A stretch of DNA of 64,000 bases from Flavobacteria bacterium BAL38 (GTDB lineage: Bacteria; Bacteroidota; Bacteroidia; Flavobacteriales; Flavobacteriaceae), in the NCBI GenBank assembly GCA_000169355.1, contig AAXX01000003.1:1-64000 (forward strand). The letters run 5' to 3'. Position numbers and translations under genes: made by a program. The notes under the pieces were generated by a model. That model was not told the DNA's origin, ran no database searches, and was given only the letters and a program-made list of their open reading frames with translations. Each line of letters opens with the position of its first letter. Positions within the stretch are counted from its first letter, which is position 1. Shown in pieces: positions 45,748-53,985 of this stretch.

Positions 45748-48360
45748 ATGAAAAAAACATTCATTTTATCAGTTTCATTGTTGTTTAGTATTTTAATGTA
45801 CTCTCAAAATTTAGAACAAGATTGCGAATCTGCTAGACAGAAATATTTACAACAAAATCCTGATGTAGCAAGAGCAGGAATGAATGCATGGACTCACTTC
45901 ACTAACTTTGGTAAAAATGAAGGCAGAAAGTGGCCTAAATGTGATAATTCTGAAAAAAATAAAGAACTTTATAACGAAATAGACAATAATATCTACAATT
46001 CTGCAAGTGTTGAGGTAAAACCAAATTATCCTGGAGGTTTGGATAATTTTTATAATTTCTTTTTAAAGAATTTCCAAGTTCAAAATGAAGAGGAATTAAA
46101 TGGAAACGTATTTGTAACTTTTGTAGTTGAAAAAGACGGTTCACTTTCGGATATTAAAGTTCTTAGGGATATTGGTTACGGAACAGGTAAAGAAGCTGTC
46201 AGAATTTTAAAATCTTGCCCAAGATGGAATCCCGGGGAACAAAATGGTAAAAAAGTTAGGGTATTATATTCACTTCCAATTACAATTGACTCAAACAGTT
46301 TAGTAACTGTTAGTAATAGCACAACTGACATCTCAAAAACAATTGTAGAACCTGAACCTTCAATTGATGGCATTTCTAATTGTGAAATTAATGGAAAACT
46401 ATTCTTTTCGAATGCTATTAAATACGTAGGTCAATGTAAAAATAATTCTGCAAATGGTTGGGGAACACTTGAATTAATGAATGGGGATAAATTATCAGGT
46501 TTTTTTACGGATAATAAACTACAAGATAATTTTCTAAATTACTACGTAGCTAAAACAAATAAAACAATTTTTGGACCAAATATAAATTCAGCATTTAATG
46601 GGCCATGTATTAGTGTGAATAATAATAATTACTCAGTACAAGACGAAAACTATGAAAACGGAGCCTATAGAGGAAATTCAGATTTGTTTGAAGTATCCAC
46701 ACCTGAATTTACTTTAAATGAAAATTTTTGTCAAGCATGGGGTTTTTTTGCTAAAATCAAAAGTATTAGAATACCAAATACTAATAAAATAATATTTAAC
46801 TCTGAAAGAGAATATAATAATAATGGTGATAAAAAAATTTGGATAACTATTGTAAATTTAGAAACAAATAAAATAGTTTTTAATTTTGGTAGTTTTGAAA
46901 ATCCAATTTCTACCTTAACAAATGAAAAGCCAGGGGAGCCTAATTTTATAGGGTTTTCAAAAAACAATGATTATGCTTATTACAATATTAAACGTTCTAT
47001 TTATGATAAAGACAGTTTTTTAAGTTTAAATTTGAATAATGGAATTAAAAAAATTGTCACTCAACTGCCATACGAATTGACAAATAAAAATAAATTTTTT
47101 TTTACAAAAGAAAATATAGACGAAATTAATATTCAAAATTTAACTGAAATCGGGAGTAAAGTATTAAAAGATAGTTCATACATTAAAGTTTATAATTTTA
47201 AGAAAGAAAAAGCTTTAATAGAAAATTCCGAAAATGGCATCCAAAGTTTTGGCTCTTTAATAATACGCATTGGAAAAGATAATAATATTATTCTTAAAAA
47301 ATCAATTGATAATGTTGCTGTTGAGGATTTTGATATTAATGAGAACATTAAAAAAATCGCTTTAAGTTATAAAGGAATTGATTCAACTTATTTGAGCTAT
47401 TTTGATTTGGACTCATTTTCGAAAATAGCTGATGTTTTTGTGAAATCAAATGCTGATTTTGAGACGCTAAGAGATAAGTTTCCTGGTGATGTTAAGTTTT
47501 CAAAATCAGGAGCTTATTTAGTTTATAGTAGAGCTTTTGGGTCGAGTATTTTTTCAGGGACAGAGTTGTTTTATGGTTTTACAGGGGGATTATATGATTT
47601 TAATAATAACGAAAATTGTATTCTTACTAATTCTGCAGGAACTTTAAAAGCATATAGTTTAGAACAGAAAAGATTACTTTGGCAATATAATATTGGTAAT
47701 AATAAGGTAAATACTGGCTTTTTTAAAGTTAATAATGATTTTGTGATTATTAGTGGAAATTTTCCAGGATTAAATAAAGGAAAACTAGTAAATAATCTAA
47801 AATTTTATAAATTTAAAATGCCCGAAGCAATTTTTGTTCGTTCAAATTTTTTAATAAAACCCGATGAAATTGAAAAACCCGATGAAATTGAGACTAACAA
47901 ACCAATTGTTGAATCAAAACAAATTTTAGCAAAAAACAAATCAAAAAAGAATGATGTTGATGATGATAATTGGTTAATGAAGGCATTTATTTGGGGATTT
48001 AATGAAGCAGAAAAAAATCCTAAACCTTATTCCTATACACCAACTAATTCTTCAAAGAGTTCAACTCCAAAAAAACAGAAAAGGAATGTTTATATTTGTA
48101 CTGCTCAAAGTTATGCATCTTGTTGTAAGTTAGTTGCTTCAACAACATTTGGTTATCCAAAAACTGGCTGTTGTCCGAGAACTGATGGTAATGGTTGTTC
48201 TTCAGGGCATAGTTGGTCAGATGTAGGGGAAGAAGGTGAAACCCAATATGTATGTAGTTATTGTAATATAAGTGTAAATTTAAAAACTCGTCCAAGAAAT
48301 AGTGGTTGTTGTTCGGGAAGAGGTGGGTGTGGTGGGCATTCTTGGAGTGAAATAAAATAA
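45748..48360 (+). CDS. Exported protein with TonB-C, MORN and Cys-rich C-terminal domains
   Basis: This 870-residue protein is the only gene of the 3-kb element. It has a signal peptide (about 1-20), a YLQQNPDVARAG...HFTNFGKNEGR motif (about 33-61), a TonB C-terminal-like domain (about 88-178), a MORN-like segment (about 212-255), and a long beta-rich, propeller-like region (about 330-690). The Cys-rich tail (about 780-870) has eleven Cys and two GHSW motifs, and probably binds zinc or forms disulfides. The combination is unfamiliar to me. The tail is duplicated at 45078-45350. It converges on the tRNA-Met gene. Function is unknown; a secreted effector or surface role is possible. Confidence 0.7.
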   Translation: MKKTFILSVSLLFSILMYSQNLEQDCESARQKYLQQNPDVARAGMNAWTHFTNFGKNEGRKWPKCDNSEKNKELYNEIDNNIYNSASVEVKPNYPGGLDNFYNFFLKNFQVQNEEELNGNVFVTFVVEKDGSLSDIKVLRDIGYGTGKEAVRILKSCPRWNPGEQNGKKVRVLYSLPITIDSNSLVTVSNSTTDISKTIVEPEPSIDGISNCEINGKLFFSNAIKYVGQCKNNSANGWGTLELMNGDKLSGFFTDNKLQDNFLNYYVAKTNKTIFGPNINSAFNGPCISVNNNNYSVQDENYENGAYRGNSDLFEVSTPEFTLNENFCQAWGFFAKIKSIRIPNTNKIIFNSEREYNNNGDKKIWITIVNLETNKIVFNFGSFENPISTLTNEKPGEPNFIGFSKNNDYAYYNIKRSIYDKDSFLSLNLNNGIKKIVTQLPYELTNKNKFFFTKENIDEINIQNLTEIGSKVLKDSSYIKVYNFKKEKALIENSENGIQSFGSLIIRIGKDNNIILKKSIDNVAVEDFDINENIKKIALSYKGIDSTYLSYFDLDSFSKIADVFVKSNADFETLRDKFPGDVKFSKSGAYLVYSRAFGSSIFSGTELFYGFTGGLYDFNNNENCILTNSAGTLKAYSLEQKRLLWQYNIGNNKVNTGFFKVNNDFVIISGNFPGLNKGKLVNNLKFYKFKMPEAIFVRSNFLIKPDEIEKPDEIETNKPIVESKQILAKNKSKKNDVDDDNWLMKAFIWGFNEAEKNPKPYSYTPTNSSKSSTPKKQKRNVYICTAQSYASCCKLVASTTFGYPKTGCCPRTDGNGCSSGHSWSDVGEEGETQYVCSYCNISVNLKTRPRNSGCCSGRGGCGGHSWSEIK

Positions 48361-48517
48361 TTATTTAACTAATTTTTTGTTATAACTTTAAAATTTATTC
48401 CTCTAAAAAAACAAAATATTTTATTAAACCTTATAAAAAACCCCTTAACATATTAAATGTTAAGGGGTTAATTTGTAGCGAGAGGGAGATTTGAACTCCC
48501 GACCTCAGGGTTATGAA
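48088..48517. repeat. 430-base direct repeat, second copy
   Basis: This copy contains the intact end of the 870-residue gene, the spacer, the tRNA terminator and the 3' half of the functional tRNA-Met. About five bases differ from the copy at 45078-45507. Recombination between the two copies would remove exactly the 3010-base element. Confidence 0.95.
48439..48469 (-). terminator. tRNA-Met terminator
   Basis: A 13-pair perfect stem (AACCCCTTAACAT arm) with a 5-base loop lies seven bases past the tRNA 3' end on the minus strand. It may act in both directions and also stop transcription of the converging 870-residue gene. Confidence 0.8.
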
Positions 48518-48549
48518 TCCTGCGCTCTAACCGACTGAGCTACCTCGCC
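48476..48549 (-). tRNA. tRNA-Met (anticodon CAT)
   Basis: This complete 74-base cloverleaf on the minus strand starts GGCGAGGTAGCTC and has anticodon loop TTCATAA (anticodon CAT), T-arm GGGAG/CTCCC and discriminator A. CCA is not encoded. An A-C mismatch closes the anticodon stem. It could be elongator tRNA-Met or a CAT tRNA modified to read Ile. The 5' half is probably the host's, and the 3' half was supplied by the inserted element. Confidence 0.93.
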
Positions 48550-48582
48550 AAAATTGGACTAGCATCCTTGTTGAATGCGGGT

Positions 48583-48614
48583 GCAAATATAAAACTATTT
48601 ATATTCTTTGCAAA
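48583..48614 (-). promoter_or_regulatory. Promoter of tRNA-Met
   Basis: On the minus strand a TTTG box (48611-48614) is followed after 19 bases by TATATTTGC (48583-48591). This is a full match to the Bacteroidota -33/-7 consensus, about 34 bases before the tRNA. It is host sequence outside the island. Confidence 0.8.
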
Positions 48615-48646
48615 TATAATTTTTAAAAAAATAAATAAAATGTTTT

Positions 48647-48678
48647 TTTGTATATTCAATTAATTCTGTATATATTTC
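48647..48678 (+). promoter_or_regulatory. Promoter of the START-like gene
   Basis: TTTG at 48647-48650 and TATATTTC at 48671-48678 are spaced by 20 bases, close to the Bacteroidota promoter consensus, 21 bases before the start codon at 48700. Confidence 0.55.
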
Positions 48679-48699
48679 CAACATCAAAATAAAACAATA

Positions 48700-49092
48700 A
48701 TGAGTGTTAAAGTAAAATATGAATTAGAATTTCCAATTCAATCTTCCCCACAACTACTATATCAATATATTTCAACGCCATCAGGATTATCGGAATGGTT
48801 TGCCGATAACGTAAATTCAAGAGGTGAATTTTTTACTTTTATATGGAATGACTCTGAAGAAAAAGCAAAATTAGCTTCAAAAAAATCAGGAGAAAGAATA
48901 AAATTTAGATGGTTAGAAGAAGATAATACGGAAACCGATTACTTTTTTGAGATAAAAATTATGGAAGACGAAATTACAAAAGACGTTTCTATAGTTATTT
49001 CAGATTTTGCTCACGAAGATGAATTAGATGAATCTAAATTATTGTGGGAAAATCAAATTTCCGACTTAAAACATGTGTTGGGTTCTGTTTAA
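48700..49092 (+). CDS. START-like (SRPBCC) domain protein
   Basis: This 130-residue protein has the pattern of the AHSA1/SRPBCC helix-grip fold: PSGLSEWFADNV near the N-terminus, GERIKFRWLEED in the middle and a long C-terminal helix. Such proteins bind hydrophobic ligands or assist chaperones; the flavobacterial START-like protein has no fixed role. It is the first core gene to the right of the island, with its own promoter and a terminator before the next gene. Confidence 0.8.
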   Translation: MSVKVKYELEFPIQSSPQLLYQYISTPSGLSEWFADNVNSRGEFFTFIWNDSEEKAKLASKKSGERIKFRWLEEDNTETDYFFEIKIMEDEITKDVSIVISDFAHEDELDESKLLWENQISDLKHVLGSV

Positions 49093-49110
49093 AAACTCAA
49101 TTATATAAGT

Positions 49111-49144
49111 TATATTTGTCCCGATTTAATAATCGGGATTTTTT
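49111..49144 (+). promoter_or_regulatory. Promoter box followed by terminator-like leader hairpin
   Basis: TATATTTG (49111-49118) is a -7 box. Directly after it, CCCGATT-TAAT-AATCGGG forms a seven-pair hairpin (49120-49137) with six T that end at the ATG of the aminotransferase gene. The hairpin can terminate the upstream gene and would also lie at the very 5' end of the aminotransferase mRNA. Confidence 0.6.
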
Positions 49145-49984
49145 ATGGTAAATTGTAACGGAAATATTCAGGATAATAGCGCAATTAGTATTGATTCGAA
49201 CAGAGGTTTCTTGTATGGTGATAGTGTTTTTGAAACTATTAAAGTATTAGATAATAAAGTGCTGTTTCTTGAAGATCATTATTTTAGATTGATGGCATCT
49301 ATGCGTATTTGTCGTATGGAAATTCCGATGAATTTTACCATGGAATATTTTGAAGAGCAAATTATAAATTTAATTCAGTCACTCCCTGTTTCTAATTCGT
49401 TCCGCGTTCGTTTTTCAGTCTACAGAGATTCTGAAGGGTTTTATTTGCCAAAATCAAGAGAGGTGAAATTTATAATTACTGCTTCGCCTCTTCATTCCGA
49501 ATTATATACCATTGTAAAAGAGCAATATGAGGTAGATTTATACAAAGATTATTATATTTCTAAACAATTGCTTTCAAGTCTGAAAACAAACAATAAAATG
49601 CTTCAAATTACAGGAAGTATTTTTGCCGATGAAAATGGTTACGATAATTGTTTGGTTTTAAACGATGAAAAGAATGTAGTGGAAGCATTGCAAAGTAATT
49701 TGTTTATGAAAACAGGTAATGTTATTATTACACCTCCAGTTTCTGATGGCTGTTTAAATGGTATTATGCGTAAACAAGTTATTGAAATTTTAAAAAAAAT
49801 GGAAGGAATAGAAGTGAAAGAAGTTTCTATTTCTCCTTTTGACTTACAAAAAGCAGACGAGTTATTTTTAACTAATGTGATTTCTGGTGTTCAACCCATT
49901 ACTCAATATAGAAAGAAAGGGTACCAATTCGATTTTGCAAATGATGTGTTAAAACGATTGAATGCTAAAATCCGACTTAGTTAA
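49145..49984 (+). CDS. Class IV aminotransferase
   Basis: This 279-residue fold-type IV PLP enzyme has the N-terminal RGFLYGDSVFETIKV, the PLP-Lys motif SSLKTNNKMLQITG (Lys near residue 148) and the phosphate-binding EALQSNLFMKTGNVIITPPVSDGCLNGIMRKQVI. The family includes branched-chain aminotransferases, D-amino-acid aminotransferase and aminodeoxychorismate lyase (PabC). The motifs and length do not decide between them, although the PabC-like branch is plausible. Its end overlaps the converging YqgE gene by eight bases. Confidence 0.85.
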   Translation: MVNCNGNIQDNSAISIDSNRGFLYGDSVFETIKVLDNKVLFLEDHYFRLMASMRICRMEIPMNFTMEYFEEQIINLIQSLPVSNSFRVRFSVYRDSEGFYLPKSREVKFIITASPLHSELYTIVKEQYEVDLYKDYYISKQLLSSLKTNNKMLQITGSIFADENGYDNCLVLNDEKNVVEALQSNLFMKTGNVIITPPVSDGCLNGIMRKQVIEILKKMEGIEVKEVSISPFDLQKADELFLTNVISGVQPITQYRKKGYQFDFANDVLKRLNAKIRLS

Positions 49985-50537
49985 GCATAGGATTTTCTGG
50001 CGAATTTGAAAAAAGTACATATTCTCCTCCTTGTTCAATAATTTTTTCTTTCCAAAACAAATCACTTGCCTTAGATAATAATTTATCTTTAAGCGTGTTT
50101 TCGGAAACTATCCATGCGTTTTCTTGCATTTCAATTTCTAGTTGATTAATACTCCATCCGCTATAACCTAAGAAAAAACGAATATGGTTTCTAGTTATTT
50201 TACCTTCGTTTATAAGTTGTTTGGTAGTTTCAAAATCACCACCCCAAAAAATACCATTAGAAATTTCTATACTGTTTGGAATAACATCTGGAATATTGTG
50301 AATAAAATATAAATCATCTTGCTCAACAGGTCCTCCATTGTATATTTTAAAGGAAGCTTCTATTTCTGGAAGTAAATCGTTAATTGTGTAATTCAAAGGT
50401 TTATTTAAGATAAAACCTATTGAACCTTCATTGTTATGCTCTGCTAATAATACTACAGAGCGATTAAAAGAAACATCGCCTAAAATAGAAGGTTCTGCTA
50501 TGAGCAAATGGCCTTTTTTTGGTAGAGTTGATATCAT
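49977..50537 (-). CDS. YqgE/AlgH family protein
   Basis: This 186-residue protein has the family motifs GHLLIAEP, FNRSVVLLAEHN, GSIGFILNKPL, IYNGGPVEQDDLYFIH and FLGYSGWSINQLE. YqgE/AlgH proteins are widespread, and AlgH has been linked to alginate regulation, but the molecular role is unsettled. It lies downstream of the HU gene on the same strand, with a terminator between them. Confidence 0.92.
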   Translation of the reverse strand: MISTLPKKGHLLIAEPSILGDVSFNRSVVLLAEHNNEGSIGFILNKPLNYTINDLLPEIEASFKIYNGGPVEQDDLYFIHNIPDVIPNSIEISNGIFWGGDFETTKQLINEGKITRNHIRFFLGYSGWSINQLEIEMQENAWIVSENTLKDKLLSKASDLFWKEKIIEQGGEYVLFSNSPENPMLN

Positions 50538-50612
50538 ATTTCAGCAGTTTATTAACTAAAGTTATCAAAAAAAAATCAGAAATTCAAAATAATCTCATAT
50601 AAATGTAAAAAA

Positions 50613-50638
50613 AGAGTCCCGATACAAATCGGGACTCT
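50613..50638 (-). terminator. Terminator of the HU gene
   Basis: An 11-pair perfect stem (AGAGTCCCGAT arm) with loop ACAA is followed on the minus strand by seven T. It lies 24 bases after the HU stop codon. Confidence 0.9.
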
Positions 50639-50661
50639 CTTATTTTTATGTAACAAAAATA

Positions 50662-50937
50662 TTATTTGTTTACTGCACCTTCTAATTCAGCACCAGCTTT
50701 GAATTTTACTACATTTTTAGCAGCAATTTTGATAGTTTTACCAGTTTGTGGATTTCTACCATCTCTTGCAGCTCTTTTAGATACTGACCAAGATCCGAAA
50801 CCTACTAAAGATACTCTTCCACCTTTGTTTAGAGTTCCTTCAACATTGCTTAAAAATGATTCTAAAGCTAATTTAGCAGCTGCTTTTGTAATACCAGCAG
50901 AAGCTGCCATTGCATCGATTAATTCTGATTTGTTCAT
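50662..50937 (-). CDS. HU-family DNA-binding protein
   Basis: This 91-residue HU/IHF-type nucleoid protein has the classical layout: MNKSELIDAMAASAGITKAAA helices, GRVSLVGFGSWSVSKRAARDGRNPQTG with the DNA-binding beta-arm, and KNVVKFKAGAELEGAVN. It bends and compacts DNA as a dimer. It has a strong terminator of its own and is probably highly expressed as a single gene. Confidence 0.95.
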   Translation of the reverse strand: MNKSELIDAMAASAGITKAAAKLALESFLSNVEGTLNKGGRVSLVGFGSWSVSKRAARDGRNPQTGKTIKIAAKNVVKFKAGAELEGAVNK

Positions 50938-51113
50938 GATTAAAGTTATTTATAATTGGTTAAACTTAATTATTTATCACAAATTTAGCGGTATTGTTGA
51001 ACTACGCAAGCATTCGTGCTATTTTTCGATTAAAATGTTAATAAAATAGATTAAATGTTAATAACATTGTTTGTTTTTTAAAATTTCACCACCATTTATA
51101 GTGTTTTCGGGGC

Positions 51114-52061
51114 TTAAAGTGCTATTGCATTTTCAGAAAATGAAATTCCGTTTAATAATTCATGTGCAAGCATTCTTTTCTTTCCCGGAAATTGTAAGCT
51201 TTCTATTTTTAATACACCATCTTTAGTATTTATAAAGATTTCTTTTTTTGTTGTTGTTATTTTTCCAATTGTATCTGAGTGTTCCGACTTTTCAAAACTA
51301 GCTATGTATATTTTTACATTCCATTCGTTTTCTCCGTCTTTAATGTAAGTCCAAGCCGCAGGATAAGGCGATAACCCTCTAATTAAATTAAAAATAGTTC
51401 GTCCAGATTGCGACCAATCTATTTTGCAATTTTCCTTATTTAATTTATAAGCGGTTTTAACCTCAAGATTATTTTCTTGTAAAGTAGTGCTTGCCTTTTC
51501 GGATTCAATTAGTTGTAAAGTTTCTAAAACGGTTTCACTTCCTACATGCATTAAACGATCGTGTAATTCTCCTGCAGTTTCGTTTGTACCTATTGCAGTT
51601 TCTTTACTTAAAATTATAGCGCCTGTATCTATTTTATCATCTATAAAGAAAGAAGTAACTCCGGTTTTAGTTTCGCCATTAATAATAGCCCAGTTAATTG
51701 GGGCAGCTCCGCGATATTCTGGTAACAAAGATGCGTGGAGGTTAAATGTTCCTAATTTTGGCATTCTCCAAACCACTTCGGGTAACATTCTAAAAGCAAC
51801 AACAACTTGTAGATTGGCATCTAAACTTTTTAATTCGGCTAAAAAATCTTCCGATTTTAAATTGGTAGGTTGTAATAAACGCAAGTTTTTTTCTAAAGCA
51901 TATTCTTTAACAGCACTTGTACTAACTTTTTGTCCACGACCTGCTGGTTTGTCTGGAGCTGTTATAACGCCTACAATGTCATAGTTATTTTGATAAATGG
52001 TATTCAGAATCCCAACAGCAAAATCAGGTGTTCCCATGAATACAATTCTAAGTTTTTCCAT
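51114..52061 (-). CDS. fmt: Methionyl-tRNA formyltransferase
   Basis: This 315-residue enzyme formylates initiator Met-tRNA using 10-formyl-tetrahydrofolate. Visible motifs are VFMGTPDFAV at the N-terminus, NLHASLLPEYRGAAPINWAIINGE (catalytic Asn and His) and the FFIDDKIDTGAI loop with the catalytic Asp, followed by the C-terminal tRNA-binding domain (about 205-315). Its start overlaps the last base of recQ, so the two genes are probably translated from one mRNA. Confidence 0.97.
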   Translation of the reverse strand: MEKLRIVFMGTPDFAVGILNTIYQNNYDIVGVITAPDKPAGRGQKVSTSAVKEYALEKNLRLLQPTNLKSEDFLAELKSLDANLQVVVAFRMLPEVVWRMPKLGTFNLHASLLPEYRGAAPINWAIINGETKTGVTSFFIDDKIDTGAIILSKETAIGTNETAGELHDRLMHVGSETVLETLQLIESEKASTTLQENNLEVKTAYKLNKENCKIDWSQSGRTIFNLIRGLSPYPAAWTYIKDGENEWNVKIYIASFEKSEHSDTIGKITTTKKEIFINTKDGVLKIESLQFPGKKRMLAHELLNGISFSENAIAL

Positions 52062-53947
52062 TATAATAAGTAATATTGATTGTTTGAATTTAGTGCAATT
52101 TTATTATTCTCTAATAATAACTGTAGGGCAAAGATAGTAGCTTCTGAAGAAATGTTAAGTTTACTTTCTATTTCTCTAGAAGAAAGCGCTTCTTTTTTTA
52201 ATAATTCAATTACCAATTGTGTGGTAGCTATTGGATTGTCTTTATTTTTAGAAAAGCAATAGGAACAAATGCCGCAATCTTCTTTGGTAACTTCATCAAA
52301 ATAAGCCAGTAGCATTTTGTTTTTGCAAGTATCCTCATTTGAAATATAATTTACAACACTCTGAAATTGTTCTTGCTTTAAATTGTTTTGATGCTCTAAA
52401 AATTTAGCGACACGATTTATTGTTAAATCGTCTTCTCTTGCCTCATTAAACGTAATGTAACTATCATTGTTTTTGGCATGTAAAATTATGCAATTACTTT
52501 TGGCTAGTTTATCTATTACCTGTTCAACTTGACTTTCTGTGCATTGCGATTTTTTTGCAACTAAATGCGGATTAATTGTGGTTTCTACCTCAAAAATTCC
52601 AGAATAAGTTCTTAAAATAGTAGTGATAACGGGTTCGTCATGCGGATGCAAACTAATGTAACGAATTACTTCTTTACTTGGAATAATAAATTGCAAATTA
52701 ATTTTTTCCGAAGATTCATTCTGGAAAGTTAAAATGCCTTGTCGGTCTAAAAATTGTAAACTATTAAAAGTTTTAATTATTGGGAATTGATATTGCGCAC
52801 AAAACTGGTTTAAATTAAAGGCAAAACTTTCATTATAACCTTCACCATAAGCAATTTGGAAGTAATTATTTAGTTTTACATAAACATCTCTTACAAATTT
52901 TTTATCGGGTAAAACATCAATAAATTGTGCTTTAGTGTAATTAATATCAGTAGCATTGGTTAAAATAATTCCAAAAGCTTTTTCGCCATTTCTTCCTGCT
53001 CTTCCAGCTTCTTGATAATAGTTTTCAATATTTTCTGGTAATTGAATGTGAATAACCGTTTTTACATCGGGTTTGTCTATTCCCATGCCAAAAGCATTTG
53101 TAGCAACCATTACTTGTGATTTGTTTTCTAGCCACGATTGCATGTTTTTTTCTTTCTCTTTAGCAGGCAATCCACCATGATAAAACGTACAAGTAAATCC
53201 TAATTGATTTAACTGTTGCGATGTTTCAATGCACGATTTTCTATTTCGAACATAGATTATCGAAGATTGCGGATTTTTAGTTAAAATCTGACGAATTTTA
53301 AAGAGTTTATCTTCGGTTTTTATAACGTGATAAGCTAAATTTTCTCTAGTAAAAGACTTTGTAAATATTTTTGGGTTAACAAAGGCTAAATGGGTACAAA
53401 TATCTTCCTGAACTCTTTTATTTGCTGTAGCGGTTAAGGCTAAAAATGGAGTAGAAGGGAAGTGTGTTTTTAAAGCCGAAATTTTCAAATAGGCGGGTCT
53501 AAAATCATGTCCCCATTGGCTTACACAATGTGCTTCATCTATTGCAATTAAATTGATAGGCAATTGTTTTAGGCGTTCCACAATCCAGTCGTGTTGCAAA
53601 CGTTCGGGTGAAAGGTATAAGAATTTGTAATTTCCAAATTGGCAATTATCTAATATATCTATTACTTCGTCCTGAGAAACGCCACCAGTTAATGCAATAG
53701 CTTTGATGTTTTTACTTTGTAAATTCTGAACTTGATCTTTCATTAGAGCAATCAAAGGAGAAATAACCAAACAAATTCCATTTAAAGTAATAGCCGGAAT
53801 TTGAAAACATAACGATTTTCCTCCACCTGTTGGTAAAAGGGCAAAAGTGTCATTTCCATTTAATACCGACTGGATTATTTCTTCTTGAGGTTCTCTAAAA
53901 CGCTCGTGTTTCCAATATTTTTGAAGAATTTGTAAGGCTTCAGACAT
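52061..53947 (-). CDS. recQ: ATP-dependent DNA helicase RecQ
   Basis: This 628-residue superfamily 2 helicase unwinds DNA 3' to 5' in repair and recombination. It has motif I LLPTGGGKSLCFQ, the DEAH box IDEAHCVSQWGHDFRPAY, motif VI QEAGRAGRNGE, and a zinc-binding RQC region with CKNKMLLAYFDE and CGICSYC. A winged-helix part follows, and the C-terminal end seems to lack a recognisable HRDC domain. It is upstream of fmt with a one-base overlap. Flavobacteria often carry a second, longer RecQ. Confidence 0.95.
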   Translation of the reverse strand: MSEALQILQKYWKHERFREPQEEIIQSVLNGNDTFALLPTGGGKSLCFQIPAITLNGICLVISPLIALMKDQVQNLQSKNIKAIALTGGVSQDEVIDILDNCQFGNYKFLYLSPERLQHDWIVERLKQLPINLIAIDEAHCVSQWGHDFRPAYLKISALKTHFPSTPFLALTATANKRVQEDICTHLAFVNPKIFTKSFTRENLAYHVIKTEDKLFKIRQILTKNPQSSIIYVRNRKSCIETSQQLNQLGFTCTFYHGGLPAKEKEKNMQSWLENKSQVMVATNAFGMGIDKPDVKTVIHIQLPENIENYYQEAGRAGRNGEKAFGIILTNATDINYTKAQFIDVLPDKKFVRDVYVKLNNYFQIAYGEGYNESFAFNLNQFCAQYQFPIIKTFNSLQFLDRQGILTFQNESSEKINLQFIIPSKEVIRYISLHPHDEPVITTILRTYSGIFEVETTINPHLVAKKSQCTESQVEQVIDKLAKSNCIILHAKNNDSYITFNEAREDDLTINRVAKFLEHQNNLKQEQFQSVVNYISNEDTCKNKMLLAYFDEVTKEDCGICSYCFSKNKDNPIATTQLVIELLKKEALSSREIESKLNISSEATIFALQLLLENNKIALNSNNQYYLL

Positions 53948-53985
53948 GTTGTTTGGCTTTTAGAAACACTAAAATACAAAAATAA

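Larger units (their letters stand above)
20238..48517. mobile_element. Composite island inside a tRNA-Met gene
   Basis: The island is bounded by a tRNA-Met 3' half on the left and a complete tRNA-Met on the right, both carrying the 17-base core GACCTCAGGGTTATGAA. A third core at 45491-45507, also with a tRNA 3' half, splits it into a 25.3-kb element (20238-45507) and a 3010-base element (45508-48517). The structure is that expected from successive tyrosine-recombinase insertions into one attB. No recombinase gene is visible in the island. Its cargo consists of surface proteins, insertion-sequence debris, a regulator and a Fic protein, none of which resembles the flanking housekeeping genes. 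Confidence 0.75.

Noticed and set aside
20238-48517. A hidden integrase or reverse transcriptase gene in the island.
   Set aside because: No frame shows tyrosine-recombinase (R...HxxR...Y) or reverse-transcriptase (YxDD) motifs.
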